Below, piece after piece: positions 37,065 to 46,049 of a stretch of DNA of 64,000 nucleotides. This stretch comes from Shewanella sp. OPT22. Its GTDB lineage: Bacteria; Pseudomonadota; Gammaproteobacteria; Enterobacterales; Shewanellaceae. The stretch covers positions 615,248 through 679,247 of the forward strand of contig NZ_PGVH01000043.1 of the NCBI RefSeq assembly GCF_004168585.1. Reading direction: 5' to 3'. The notes below the pieces were generated by a model. That model was not told where the DNA came from, did no database searches, and saw only the letters and a list, made by a program, of their open reading frames with translations. Position 1 is the stretch's first letter; each line of letters begins with the position of its first letter. Made by a program: the position numbers and the translations under genes.

Positions 37065-39190
37065 AAATGTTTAACTCGACGTTTAACTTCTTCTTGCTTG
37101 CCAAAGTTAAATGGTCTGGCATCTGGACTACCTAAATACCCACATACACGTCGAGTAACTGAAACTCTGCTTGGATCATGATTACCGCATTTAGGGCAAG
37201 TAAAGCCTTTGCTAGTACATTCGAACTCACCTAAATATTCACACTCATAACACTCATCAATAGGAGTATTCGTCCCATAATAAGGCACTCTGTGGTAACT
37301 ATAGTCCCATACATTTTCTAATGCTTCAGTGTTATGCTGCATATTTGGGTATTCGCCATAGCAAATAAAACCGCCATTAGCGATGAAAGGATAAGGTTGT
37401 TCAAATTCTATTTTATCGTATGGGTTTACTTTCTTTTCAACATCTAAATGAAAACTGTTGGTGTAGTATCCTTTATCGGTCACACCTTTTACGATGCCAA
37501 ATTCTTTTGCATCAATATGATGAAAGCGGCTACAAAGGTTTTCACTTGGTGTGCTATACAAGCTAAAGCCATAACCTGTTTCGTTTTTCCATTGATCAAC
37601 CGCAGCTTTTAGATACTTGACGATGGCAATTGCTTTTTCACGTAATGTTTCATTGTCGTAAACATGCTCTTGAGTGCCATAAAGTGCATTAATGGTTTCG
37701 TGCAAACCGATATAACCAAGCGAGATTGAAGCACGACCATTCTTGAATATTTCAGTAATATCATCGTCTGCATCAAGCCTGACACCACATGCCCCTTCCA
37801 TATATAGAATAGGAGCAACTTTAGCTTTCACACCTTTTAAGCGGTCAATTCGAGTATTTAATGCTAAACGAGCCACATTTAAGCGATTATCCAATAGACG
37901 GAAAAATTCAGCTTCATTATTACCAGACTCTAAGGCAACACGAGGTAAATTTAAACTCACAACACCTAGATTATTTCGTCCTTCGTGTTGAAGCTGTCCG
38001 TCTTGTTCGTAAGCACTTAAGAAACTGCGACATCCCATTGGTGTCTTAAATGACCCTGTAACTTCCACAACTTTGTCGTAGTTAAGGATATCTGGGTACA
38101 TGCGCTGGCTAGCACATTTCAATGCCATTTTTTTAATGTCATAGTTGATATCTGTCGGCTTGTGATTTACGCCGTCACGAATGGCAAAGACTAATTTAGG
38201 GAAAACGGCTGTTTTTCGATTCTTACCTAAACCAGCAATCCTAACCTTCATGATTGATTGCTGAATTAATCGTGATTCCCAACTCGTACCAAGACCAAAA
38301 CCAAAGGTGACAAATGGCGTTTGGCCATTAGCGGTATGCAATGTATTAACTTCGTACTCTAGTGACTGGAATGCATCATGACATTCCTTTTCAGTTTGTG
38401 CTTTTGCATAAGCTTCAACATCAGCAACACTCCATTCTTTTGCTACCGTTAAATGCTTTTCATAACTCTTAGTCACAAACTTGGCCAGCACTTCGTCAAT
38501 TCGATTAATCGTAGTACCACCATAAATATGGCTGGCTACTTGAGCAATAATTTGAGCTGTGACAGCTGTTGCTGTTGAAATTGACTTCGGCGTTTCAATT
38601 TCAGCATTACCCATTTTAAATCCATGGGTCATCATGCCTTCCAGATCAATCAGCATACAGTTAAACATTGGGAAAAACGGTGCGTAATCTAAATCATGAT
38701 AATGTAACTCACCCGCTTCGTGTGCTTTTACCACAGATTTAGGCAACATATGCGTTTTAGCATAATGTTTAGCAACAATGCCTGCAAGCAAGTCTCGCTG
38801 AGTTGGAATTACTTTGGCGTCTTTATTGGCATTTTCATTGAGGAGTGCCGCATTGCTTTGTTCAATAAGTCCACGGATTTCTATATTTAGACTGCTGCTT
38901 GTTTCTCGAGCAACATCTCTGTCATGTCTATATTCAATATAATGACGAGCAACAGATTTGTAATTTCCCGCCATCAGCTCATTTTCTACAAGATCTTGCA
39001 ACTGTTGAATTTCAATTTCGTGCTGCTGCGCAACCTTTTGCGTTACCGCATTTGCAACTGTTTGTGCATATTCGCTATCATTCACATCTGCAGCTTGAGC
39101 TGCTGCTTCGACTGCTAAGAAAATCCGTTTTGCATCAAATTCCGTTTTGATACCGTCCCTCTTAATAACTACTGGCATGCCATTCTCCAA
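37061..39190 (-). CDS. nrdD: Anaerobic ribonucleoside-triphosphate reductase NrdD
   Basis: Makes deoxyribonucleotides without oxygen. 709 residues: N-terminal ATP-cone (VVIKRDGIKTEFDAKRI), a glycyl-radical catalytic domain, a C-terminal zinc site (CYECEYLGEFEC and CPKC) and the radical glycine at about 684 in RRVCGYLG. The E. coli enzyme is 712 residues. Two NrdR boxes and an FNR-like site lie upstream. The start is probably ATG 39190, with a second in-frame ATG four codons in. Confidence 0.96.
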   Translation of the reverse strand: MENGMPVVIKRDGIKTEFDAKRIFLAVEAAAQAADVNDSEYAQTVANAVTQKVAQQHEIEIQQLQDLVENELMAGNYKSVARHYIEYRHDRDVARETSSSLNIEIRGLIEQSNAALLNENANKDAKVIPTQRDLLAGIVAKHYAKTHMLPKSVVKAHEAGELHYHDLDYAPFFPMFNCMLIDLEGMMTHGFKMGNAEIETPKSISTATAVTAQIIAQVASHIYGGTTINRIDEVLAKFVTKSYEKHLTVAKEWSVADVEAYAKAQTEKECHDAFQSLEYEVNTLHTANGQTPFVTFGFGLGTSWESRLIQQSIMKVRIAGLGKNRKTAVFPKLVFAIRDGVNHKPTDINYDIKKMALKCASQRMYPDILNYDKVVEVTGSFKTPMGCRSFLSAYEQDGQLQHEGRNNLGVVSLNLPRVALESGNNEAEFFRLLDNRLNVARLALNTRIDRLKGVKAKVAPILYMEGACGVRLDADDDITEIFKNGRASISLGYIGLHETINALYGTQEHVYDNETLREKAIAIVKYLKAAVDQWKNETGYGFSLYSTPSENLCSRFHHIDAKEFGIVKGVTDKGYYTNSFHLDVEKKVNPYDKIEFEQPYPFIANGGFICYGEYPNMQHNTEALENVWDYSYHRVPYYGTNTPIDECYECEYLGEFECTSKGFTCPKCGNHDPSRVSVTRRVCGYLGSPDARPFNFGKQEEVKRRVKHL

Positions 39191-39222
39191 TTAACAACAC
39201 TTGTGACAATGAATTGTTCAAA

Positions 39223-39270
39223 CCACAATATATAGTGGATTAGTTGAGACCATTATACTATCTATAGATT
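39223..39270 (-). promoter_or_regulatory. Pair of NrdR boxes upstream of nrdD
   Basis: CCACAATATATAGTGG (39223-39238) matches the NrdR consensus acaCwATATATwgtgt at 14 of 16 positions. A second, weaker box ATACTATCTATAGATT (39255-39270) matches at about 12 of 16. Their starts are 32 bases apart, the tandem spacing usual for NrdR sites, and both are just upstream of a ribonucleotide reductase operon. NrdR represses these genes when dATP is high. Confidence 0.75.
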
Positions 39271-39297
39271 TTAAGGCAGGCAGTGACTACGATAATC

Positions 39298-39311
39298 ATG
39301 ATCAAGATCAT
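39298..39311. promoter_or_regulatory. FNR/EtrA-like box between nrdD and the 39392 gene
   Basis: ATGAT-CAAG-ATCAT fits TTGAT-N4-ATCAA except for the outermost base on each side. It is the core of a longer perfect repeat ATCATGATC-AA-GATCATGAT (39295-39314). Anaerobic induction of nrdDG by an FNR-type protein is expected for this enzyme class. Confidence 0.55.
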
Positions 39312-39391
39312 GATAAAAAAAATGTTCTTTTTCGTTAATATGAGTTGCTTTTTTATATCTATAATTAAATTAAATAGGTATGGAGAACGAA

Positions 39392-40318
39392 ATGAATCCT
39401 CTAATTGGTAAAAGTATCTCAACTGAATGCGGTTCATTTGAAACTATTCCCACAAGCGTGATTATTGATATAAGTCCACTTCAAGAGCAGTTCAGCTATT
39501 TAGATAGCGAAACAATTAAACTGGCATGGGAATGTTTGTCGATACATTTTGATGACAAAAATATCGAAAGAGCAAAGCAAGTGTATCTCAGTCTGTGCAG
39601 TTACCAAGTTACAGACAGAGACAAAATTAATTTATTCTTCGAACTAGAAAACTTAGCACTACCGGAAAGCAAACCACAATTTTTAGTCGAAGTTACACAG
39701 CTTAGAAAGGGGTTTAAAAAAACGTTCGTTGCGCCTCAATGTTCTTTGGCGTTCACAGTACTAGATTTACCTCTAGAAAAATTAGATGAGCGTTTGAATA
39801 AGCATATTCAATCTTCAAAGGAAATCGAAAAAGCCTTTTTTAGAGATCTCATTAGGGATACTGCTAACAGTTCTGATGCTTTTACTTTCAACGGGAAATC
39901 AATAGATGCTTCAGTCTTTAAAGAACTACAAGAAAGTTGTGGTGAAAATTTAGCTGCTGTTTTGACACTAGCAAAACAAGGGATCGGTGCTGATGTTTAT
40001 ATGGTGTTATTAGGTTTATCTGAAGGCACCATTCTAGCAGAAACCTTAGCCCGTAAAACTGAAAGAAGTTACGAAATATCCGAGGAACAAGACTCGACTC
40101 AAATTATGCTTAAAATTTATAAAGACCTAACATTCAACGACGAAGATCAATTTGAAGCAAACGTATCCGCTTGTGAAAGCGCTAATTACCCTAAATCTGT
40201 CGAAATATTGGTTGTAGTTAGAATATCCGAAGGGCGAGCAAAGTCGACGCTCGCAAAAGTTACGCTTGGCGAAAGTGTAAAATTTAAATCGGCTCCGTTC
40301 GCCACTCGACCTATTTAG
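39392..40318 (+). CDS. Hypothetical protein, effector-like
   Basis: 308 residues from ATG 39392, which has GGAGA 7 bases upstream; an ATG at 39380 has poorer spacing. No Sec signal, no membrane helix, no domain recognised. The N-terminus is polar (NPLIGKSISTECGSFETIPT); the middle is helical; the C-terminal third has beta-strand-like repeats (IMLKIYKDL, VEILVVVRIS, STLAKVTLGES). It is divergent from nrdD and shares its upstream region with the FNR-like site. Role unknown. Confidence 0.6.
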   Translation: MNPLIGKSISTECGSFETIPTSVIIDISPLQEQFSYLDSETIKLAWECLSIHFDDKNIERAKQVYLSLCSYQVTDRDKINLFFELENLALPESKPQFLVEVTQLRKGFKKTFVAPQCSLAFTVLDLPLEKLDERLNKHIQSSKEIEKAFFRDLIRDTANSSDAFTFNGKSIDASVFKELQESCGENLAAVLTLAKQGIGADVYMVLLGLSEGTILAETLARKTERSYEISEEQDSTQIMLKIYKDLTFNDEDQFEANVSACESANYPKSVEILVVVRISEGRAKSTLAKVTLGESVKFKSAPFATRPI

Positions 40319-40324
40319 CATTAA

Positions 40325-40792
40325 CTAAGCGTTCAAGGAGCTTACAAATCTTTTCGCACTTTTTTCTAGTAAATCCAAAACATGTTCAAAGCCTTCATCA
40401 CCTCCATAGTAAGGATCTGGTACTTCTGTTTCTTGTGACTCGGCATAAAAGAGAATAAGTTTAAGCTTATCTTTATATTGAATAGGGCAACGCATCTTCA
40501 AATCGTTCAAATTGTCATTATCTGCCGCTAAAATGAGATCAAACTTTTTAAAATCTTCTGCTGTTACTTGTCTTGCGGTAATTCCCTCAAAACTATAACC
40601 ACGTTTTTTACCAGCAGCTCTTGCTCGAAGGTCAGGTAAGTTACCTTGATGGAAGCCAATGGTTCCAGCACTATCTAACTGAATATCAATACCAGCATCG
40701 TTGATTACTTTTCTAAACACAGCTTCTGCAGTTGGAGAACGGCAAATATTGCCCATGCACACAAATAGGATTGAGTTAATAGATTTTGTCAT
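40325..40792 (-). CDS. Low-molecular-weight protein-tyrosine phosphatase
   Basis: Hydrolyses phosphotyrosine or, in relatives, arsenate reductase-like or phosphoarginine chemistry. 155 residues. The P-loop CMGNICRSPTA (C-x5-R) is near the N-terminus and the general-acid motif DPYYGG is at about residue 125. I take ATG 40792; an upstream GTG at 40801 would add three residues. The start lies inside the end of the DNA ligase gene (17-base overlap), so the two are cotranscribed. Confidence 0.93.
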   Translation of the reverse strand: MTKSINSILFVCMGNICRSPTAEAVFRKVINDAGIDIQLDSAGTIGFHQGNLPDLRARAAGKKRGYSFEGITARQVTAEDFKKFDLILAADNDNLNDLKMRCPIQYKDKLKLILFYAESQETEVPDPYYGGDEGFEHVLDLLEKSAKRFVSSLNA

Positions 40793-41696
40793 TTTTATCA
40801 CTTGCTTGAATTGTATCTGCTGGAAATCTTACTCTAACAAAGCTCGCAAACCTAGGGGTTTTCTTAGACGTATAACCAAAATATTTAAAAGTAATTGTAC
40901 TGCCTACTTCAGGAGGCGTTTTGCGCTCCTCAAGTGAAAAGCCAGAACCAATTTTAAACTGCTTTCCGTTTGACAATTCTACTAACAAGCTACCTAACAT
41001 ACCTTTAAACCGTCCTTTACCCTCGATATGAGCTATCACCTTAGCCTCAGCATCTTGATATTGTTTTAGCTTGATTAAGTCAGGATTTCGACCAGAACGA
41101 TACAAACTATCTGCCTTATGAAGCATAAGCCCTTCTGCCCCAGCTTGAACCCGCTTTTGCAGTTCAACCATCAATTCAGGTTTCGTGTTTACTCGAAACT
41201 GTTCTACAACCTGCAGATAAGACGATAAATTTGATAAGTTTTCTTTGGCATATAAATATCTTTGCTCAAATGTTCCTTTATGTTCGGGAACATCAAAGAC
41301 CATGAACTTTATCTGTGACCAAAGATGAACGTCAGGCGTTACTCGTCGAACTGCACCAGAAACAAGTTCAAATTTCTCTCTTTTTATCCAGAGCTCTCCA
41401 TCTAATGCATATTTGGGGAAATCCTTGTAAAACCAAAGTGGCATATTAATTTTATTGCCTTGCTTGGTCCACATTTGGCTGCCATCCCAACGTCCTCTGA
41501 CACCATCAAGTTTCTCACTTATTAAGTAGTCTTTTACCTCAATATCAGGTTTAAACGTGGTCGCAAGTTGAAGGTTTGCTGAAACGTTGAAAGAATACAA
41601 GTAAAAAACAATCACCGCAGCCGTTGCGAAAATTTTGTTAACGAGACCTTTTGTTACAAACATAGCATTCCTTGCTATTGATGCTGTTTTCCCCAT
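40776..41696 (-). CDS. ATP-dependent DNA ligase with N-terminal signal/anchor (LigE type)
   Basis: 306 residues. An N-terminal hydrophobic segment (FATAAVIVFYLYSFNVSA) predicts export. The catalytic Lys lies in SEKLDGVRGRWDG, followed by nucleotidyltransferase motifs YALDGELW, AEGLMLHK and LIKLK, and a minimal OB domain with FKYFGYTSKKTPRFASF. These short exported ligases (LigE-type) occur in bacteria such as Haemophilus, Neisseria, Vibrio and Shewanella, where a role in taking up or repairing extracellular DNA is proposed. Start 41696 or 41663 (second ATG). Confidence 0.9.
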   Translation of the reverse strand: MGKTASIARNAMFVTKGLVNKIFATAAVIVFYLYSFNVSANLQLATTFKPDIEVKDYLISEKLDGVRGRWDGSQMWTKQGNKINMPLWFYKDFPKYALDGELWIKREKFELVSGAVRRVTPDVHLWSQIKFMVFDVPEHKGTFEQRYLYAKENLSNLSSYLQVVEQFRVNTKPELMVELQKRVQAGAEGLMLHKADSLYRSGRNPDLIKLKQYQDAEAKVIAHIEGKGRFKGMLGSLLVELSNGKQFKIGSGFSLEERKTPPEVGSTITFKYFGYTSKKTPRFASFVRVRFPADTIQASDKNDKIY

Positions 41697-41740
41697 GGTG
41701 TAACTTAATTTACCTTTAAGGAATAAATTGTCAATAAAAC

Positions 41741-42631
41741 ATGGAATTAGCTATAGAAGTTAAAAGTTTGCAGAAGTCTTTTTCAAGAAAAAAAATACTC
41801 AACAATATTAATTTACACGTTCCCAAAGGCAGTATTTACGCTTTTTTAGGTCAAAATGGTCAAGGAAAATCAACGACCATAAAATTACTTACCGGTGTGT
41901 TAGAAGCTGATGCTGGCAGTATTAAGTTATTCGACCATCTTGTGTCATTAAGCTCAACATCATATCGGAAACACATTGGTTGCTTAATCGACTCACCAAG
42001 CAATTATCCTAACCTTATCGCTAACGAATTTTTACACATCGCTTGTATCTTGAAATCTGCCGCAAAGTCAGAAGTTGAACGTGTTCTTGAGCTTGTAAAT
42101 CTAGAAAATTCTGCTGTTAGAATTAAAGACTATTCGCTTGGGATGAAGCAAAGGCTTTCTATTGCATTTGCTCTAATAGGTAACCCAAAGCTACTGATTT
42201 TAGATGAACCAACCAGTGCACTTGATCCGTTAGGTATTCAGAATATTCGAAGCTTATTTCAACGGCTCACAAAACAAGGTTGCACAATATTTTTATCCAG
42301 TCATAACCTTGAAGAAGTCGAAAAAGTGTGTAGCCATTTTTGTGTGTTACATGACGGAAGCATTCAATTCGAATCAAGCATAAAAGACTGGCAAAAATCT
42401 CATGAAACAAGCTTTGCTGTAGAAGTCTGTCGTCCTCATCTAGCACAACAAGTTTTAGCTGAAAATAACATCACAGCTAAAGTGTCTGATTCGAACATAA
42501 AGCTTCATTCAAACAGCCTCGAACAACGAGCAGCAATCCATAAGGTACTTTTTGATAATGACATTCAGATATTTCGCTCTTTTGATATAAAACCAAACCT
42601 AGAACAGTGGTTTATTGAAACTCAATACTGA
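41741..42631 (+). CDS. ABC transporter ATP-binding protein
   Basis: 296 residues. Walker A GQNGQGKST, Q-loop region, signature YSLGMKQRLSIA, Walker B LLILDEP with TSALDPLG, and the H-loop SSHNLEEVEKV. A C-terminal regulatory part (DUF4162-like) follows. This is the CcmA/NatA type with no fused membrane domain. The ABC-2-type permease gene follows 18 bases later. Substrate unknown. Confidence 0.93.
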   Translation: MELAIEVKSLQKSFSRKKILNNINLHVPKGSIYAFLGQNGQGKSTTIKLLTGVLEADAGSIKLFDHLVSLSSTSYRKHIGCLIDSPSNYPNLIANEFLHIACILKSAAKSEVERVLELVNLENSAVRIKDYSLGMKQRLSIAFALIGNPKLLILDEPTSALDPLGIQNIRSLFQRLTKQGCTIFLSSHNLEEVEKVCSHFCVLHDGSIQFESSIKDWQKSHETSFAVEVCRPHLAQQVLAENNITAKVSDSNIKLHSNSLEQRAAIHKVLFDNDIQIFRSFDIKPNLEQWFIETQY

Positions 42632-42649
42632 GCTTGTACGGAGACACAA

Positions 42650-43393
42650 ATGCAATTATTTAATTTATTACAAGTTGAGTTTATTAAGCTTAAACGAACA
42701 TCGACCCTGTTTGTTATGCTCGTTGCTCCTCTATTTACCTGCATGGTGTCCATGTTGATGTTTATCCATAGCCGAGGCATCATCGATATCACCGAAGACG
42801 CATGGTTTATGTGGTCTAAGAGTGTGTTAGCCATGTGGAATTATTTTATGACACCATTACTGGTTGCTTTACTGGCTGCATTAATTAATGGTGTAGAGCA
42901 CAGAAATAGAACTTGGATGTTAATGTTGTCACTCCCAATTTCAAGCCGACAACTGTTCTTCAGTAAGTTTCTATCTATCTGGATGATAACTCTATGTTCA
43001 ACGTTTTTACTTTGGTTATTTTCAATTGTACTGCTGACAATAATTTCATTGCTCGGTGCCAATATTGACTTAAACACAGCTAACGAGATTTTATTCAGTG
43101 GCTGGCGATTCTCTATTGCACTTATCCCATTGGTTGCCATATTGCATGCAATCAGTTGGTATTTCCCAAATATTATGATTGCACTATCAATTGGTGTAAT
43201 GAACACCATGTTTTTAACCCAAATTTCCAGCTCCAAATATTGGGTTTACTTTCCCACGTCATACCCTCTCATGGCTACAGCAGGGGGGAATACAGTGTAT
43301 CAAGCACAAGCTGTAGAATTAGGGTTTATTGTTGGTTTAATTATGTTGCTGATCCTGGGCTTTAGCGTTTCGAAAAAAGTGAAAGAGCTATAA
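42650..43393 (+). CDS. ABC-2-type transporter permease
   Basis: 247 residues with six predicted membrane helices and LLQVEFIKLKRTSTLFV at the N-terminus, resembling permeases of the lantibiotic-immunity type (EpiE/MutE-like) or ABC-2 group. Together with the upstream ATPase it forms a minimal exporter. No biosynthetic or peptide gene is adjacent, so substrate is open. A perfect 13-bp hairpin follows. Confidence 0.85.
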   Translation: MQLFNLLQVEFIKLKRTSTLFVMLVAPLFTCMVSMLMFIHSRGIIDITEDAWFMWSKSVLAMWNYFMTPLLVALLAALINGVEHRNRTWMLMLSLPISSRQLFFSKFLSIWMITLCSTFLLWLFSIVLLTIISLLGANIDLNTANEILFSGWRFSIALIPLVAILHAISWYFPNIMIALSIGVMNTMFLTQISSSKYWVYFPTSYPLMATAGGNTVYQAQAVELGFIVGLIMLLILGFSVSKKVKEL

Positions 43394-43414
43394 ACGATTG
43401 CGGTTACTTATTGT

Positions 43415-43445
43415 TATAAGAAGAAACGTTAAGTTTCTTCTTATA
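43415..43445 (+). terminator. Long perfect hairpin after the ABC operon
   Basis: 13-bp stem TATAAGAAGAAAC / GTTTCTTCTTATA with loop GTTAA, 21 bases after the permease stop. No T-run follows (GTTACACTTTTAG), so it may be a weak terminator or an mRNA-stabilising structure. Confidence 0.5.
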
Positions 43446-43528
43446 GTTACACTTTTAGTATAACTTTATTCGAATATTATTTTTTGATTGTAACAACTTC
43501 TTGGTTGGCAATACTATCGAGGAGCGAT

Positions 43529-43864
43529 ATGGCAGAAGCATTAGGAAAAATAAGAATATCTTTCTCAAATGATACGCAGAAAGTTACAGACTGCCAAGAG
43601 TTTGCTATTTATGATAGTGACTCTCAAAAAGTCAGGATCCAACTTAACCACAGTGAAAGCGTCGAAGGATATCTTTACCGTAGTGAAAAGCTTATTGACA
43701 GCCCTAATCAGCAAAACTTATTCAAAAGTCTAACTAAGTTCTTGAATGAATCAACGGTCTTTACGATCGTACACATGAGGAAAGGTCTTTCGTTCACCGT
43801 TACTGAAAAACCTGTCACTAAAAATGACAGCCGAAATAAATTAAAGTATTTCCTGTGCCTTTAA
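43529..43864 (+). CDS. Hypothetical protein
   Basis: 111 residues from ATG 43529 with a GAGGAG ribosome binding site (43519-43524 region). No signal peptide or membrane segment; the sequence is polar with alternating strands and one helix around NQQNLFKSLTKFLNES. No family recognised. It sits between the ABC operon and a convergent oxidoreductase gene. Confidence 0.55.
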   Translation: MAEALGKIRISFSNDTQKVTDCQEFAIYDSDSQKVRIQLNHSESVEGYLYRSEKLIDSPNQQNLFKSLTKFLNESTVFTIVHMRKGLSFTVTEKPVTKNDSRNKLKYFLCL

Positions 43865-43905
43865 AGCATAAAAGCAAAAGGTTGATACAATTCAATTTAG
43901 TACAA

Positions 43906-44886
43906 TTAAAACTTCACAACAATTTTTCCAACTGTACGTTTTTCTCTAAGTTGTTTTAAAGCGGCAGGAGTATCCTCAACTGAAATAATTTTGAGTTGAG
44001 GTACCTGTATTCGACCTGTATTAACAAGATGTGTAAAGCGCCTTCCAGATTTTAAAATACTCTTTCGCCCCTTATCACCATGAGTATGACCGGAACCCAA
44101 GCTCACTTGATGGAAGCTTAGACCTCTACCAAATGAATCGTAATATTCTGAAGGCCTAATTGTTGATACCAGTTCGAGCATATGTCCTTCGTAATCAAGA
44201 GCATTTGCGCATAAAATATCATTATCACCACCAACACAATCCATTGATGCGTGAACACCTTTTCCGTCTGTAAGTTCAAGCACTTTTTCTAACACATCAT
44301 CACGATAATCAACGGCATGGTCGGCGCCTAGGCTTAACGCATATTCGTGATTTTTGCTTGAACAAGTCGTAATAATATTATCGACACAAAAGTGACTGGC
44401 TAATTGCAACGCAAAACCACCGACACCGCCAGAACCACCCGTTAATAAAAAGCTTTTACGAATATCAATATGAAGCTTATCGACCAGAGCATGCATGGCT
44501 GTCCAACCCGCACATGGTGTTGCCGCTGCAACTTCAGGAGCGACAATTGGGTGTTCAACAAGTGTGCGGCTGTCGTGAACTGCGTACTCAGCGAATGCGC
44601 CATGTTTGCGCCGCATATCACCATGGTAAAGCACTCGATCGCCTACTTTCCACTCTGTCACAGATGATCCGACTTGAGTTATTTCACCTGCTACATCAAG
44701 CCCAGGGACAAAATCATCATCCATATCCTCAATCATTCCATGCCAAAAATTAATTTTAGCATCAACCGGATTTAAGCCAGCCGCCAGCACTTTAACGACC
44801 ACGTCGTATTCAGTTTCAACTGTAGGAATAGGCAAGTTTTTAAGCGTAAATTCATCTGAATTTTTTTGATAAGTTACTGCTTTCAT
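43906..44886 (-). CDS. Zinc-free MDR oxidoreductase (quinone reductase-like)
   Basis: 326 residues of the medium-chain dehydrogenase superfamily. GroES-like N-terminal domain (LAAGLNPVDAKIN), then the NADPH-binding motif LLTGGSGGVGGFALQLA and HASMDCVGGD. The catalytic zinc ligands are not in place, so it is closer to quinone or enone reductases than to alcohol dehydrogenases. Substrate unknown; single gene. Confidence 0.88.
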   Translation of the reverse strand: MKAVTYQKNSDEFTLKNLPIPTVETEYDVVVKVLAAGLNPVDAKINFWHGMIEDMDDDFVPGLDVAGEITQVGSSVTEWKVGDRVLYHGDMRRKHGAFAEYAVHDSRTLVEHPIVAPEVAAATPCAGWTAMHALVDKLHIDIRKSFLLTGGSGGVGGFALQLASHFCVDNIITTCSSKNHEYALSLGADHAVDYRDDVLEKVLELTDGKGVHASMDCVGGDNDILCANALDYEGHMLELVSTIRPSEYYDSFGRGLSFHQVSLGSGHTHGDKGRKSILKSGRRFTHLVNTGRIQVPQLKIISVEDTPAALKQLREKRTVGKIVVKF

Positions 44887-45063
44887 TTTTCGTAATCAAG
44901 GACATAAGTTATGTTTAAACATACGCTTTTATTTCAGAATTTCAATGTTATAACTGATATCAATGGAGATGAAGGTTTCATGCTTATCTCAACATAAATT
45001 CTACGAGGGATATATGTGGTGGGATCGATATTGTGAAAAACGCTCTGAAAATGCCATTTTATA

Positions 45064-45885
45064 TTACGTTTCATTTGTCATTTTGGCCCAATCTAAGAGT
45101 TTTAGTGTTCCATTTTTATTGATAATAAAGTCAGAAAAGTCATTTACGATTAAATGAACGCCTAAATCGGCTACATTTGTCATTATTTCACTGATCATTA
45201 GACTTTGCTGCTCGTCATTTATGAGCCCCTCCCGTTTAGCATCCTTTAATAAGGTACCTTCTTCAAATCCATATATAACTACCCGCTGAGGTATACCGTC
45301 AATGTTTACGACAAAGGAATCAAAAACATGTGTTGTAAGCTGGGAACGATTAATTACTTCCCTTCTTTCTGGTGAATAATTAATCTTACAGTCAGGGAAA
45401 AAATCAGGATGTATTTTAATACCAATTGGGTGAGAAAGCCCTTGAACATTGAGCTTAACGACAAATGCGTCATAGCGCTTTAATATCAACGCACGTTTTA
45501 TTGGCGTAACATGATAATCTTTCTGCTTATTCAATGCTGTTGCAAGACTCACACCATCAGCGAATGCTTTACCTGACTGCATAGAATGTTCAAATAAAAA
45601 AACTTTAAGTTTTTCAACCTCTTCTGTAATCAACTTCGCTTGAAGTTGTTTTTCAATAACATCAAATCGCCCTGCAGCACGCTTAACGGGGCTCTCTAAC
45701 TTGACGTTTTCCGGCTTATCAGTGGACTGGTCAAAAAAGTGCAGTTACAGGTCGCATTTTTCTACCATGCGAGCAGAAAAGTCTCCGATGGTATCTTGCG
45801 GCGTATTATCAGCTTCATCCGATAAAGTTCTGATTATCACAGGATAGATTAATATATCCGGATTTTTCTCAAGCTTCCCCGCCAT
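45064..45885 (-). pseudogene. Kinase-fold-like gene interrupted by an in-frame TAA
   Basis: The frame from ATG 45885 (MAGKLEKNPDILIYPVIIRT) is open for 46 codons, meets TAA at 45745-45747 (after MVEKCDL) and continues without a frame change for 227 codons. One C-to-T change of CAA would create the stop. The downstream part shows kinase-like features: a beta-3 Lys in IGIKIHPD, a hinge-like RVVIYGFEEGTLL, a catalytic-loop-like GVHLIVNDFSDFII, and LKLLDWAK in place of DFG with the Asp kept. The product ends there (MTNET), so the rest of the C-lobe is missing; minimal effector kinases such as OspG/NleH are also short. A downstream start at TTG 45633 could yield a shorter product. Decayed gene, or readthrough. 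Confidence 0.6.
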
Positions 45886-45985
45886 TAATACTCACAACGG
45901 CAATTAAAATATGTCTTAATATTAATTATTTACGAATTTGAGTCAAAAAGGTTAAGGAATTTTAATTCATATTTAATCATTCAGA

Positions 45986-46014
45986 AATAAGCCTACTTAG
46001 GGAGTAGGCTTATT
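45986..46014 (-). terminator. Terminator of pdsO
   Basis: 12-bp perfect stem AATAAGCCTACT / AGTAGGCTTATT with a five-base loop, 35 bases after the pdsO stop; the - strand continues with TTCTG, a short tail. Confidence 0.7.
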
Positions 46015-46049
46015 AAGAACCAATAGAATGGGTTAGGACACAGTTAGGA

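Noticed and set aside
44963-45157. Open frame of 64 codons on the + strand with a possible ribosome binding site
   Set aside because: Most of it is the antisense of the kinase-like gene, and the peptide shows no pattern.
45745-45747. Recoding of the stop as selenocysteine or pyrrolysine
   Set aside because: The codon is TAA, not TGA or TAG.
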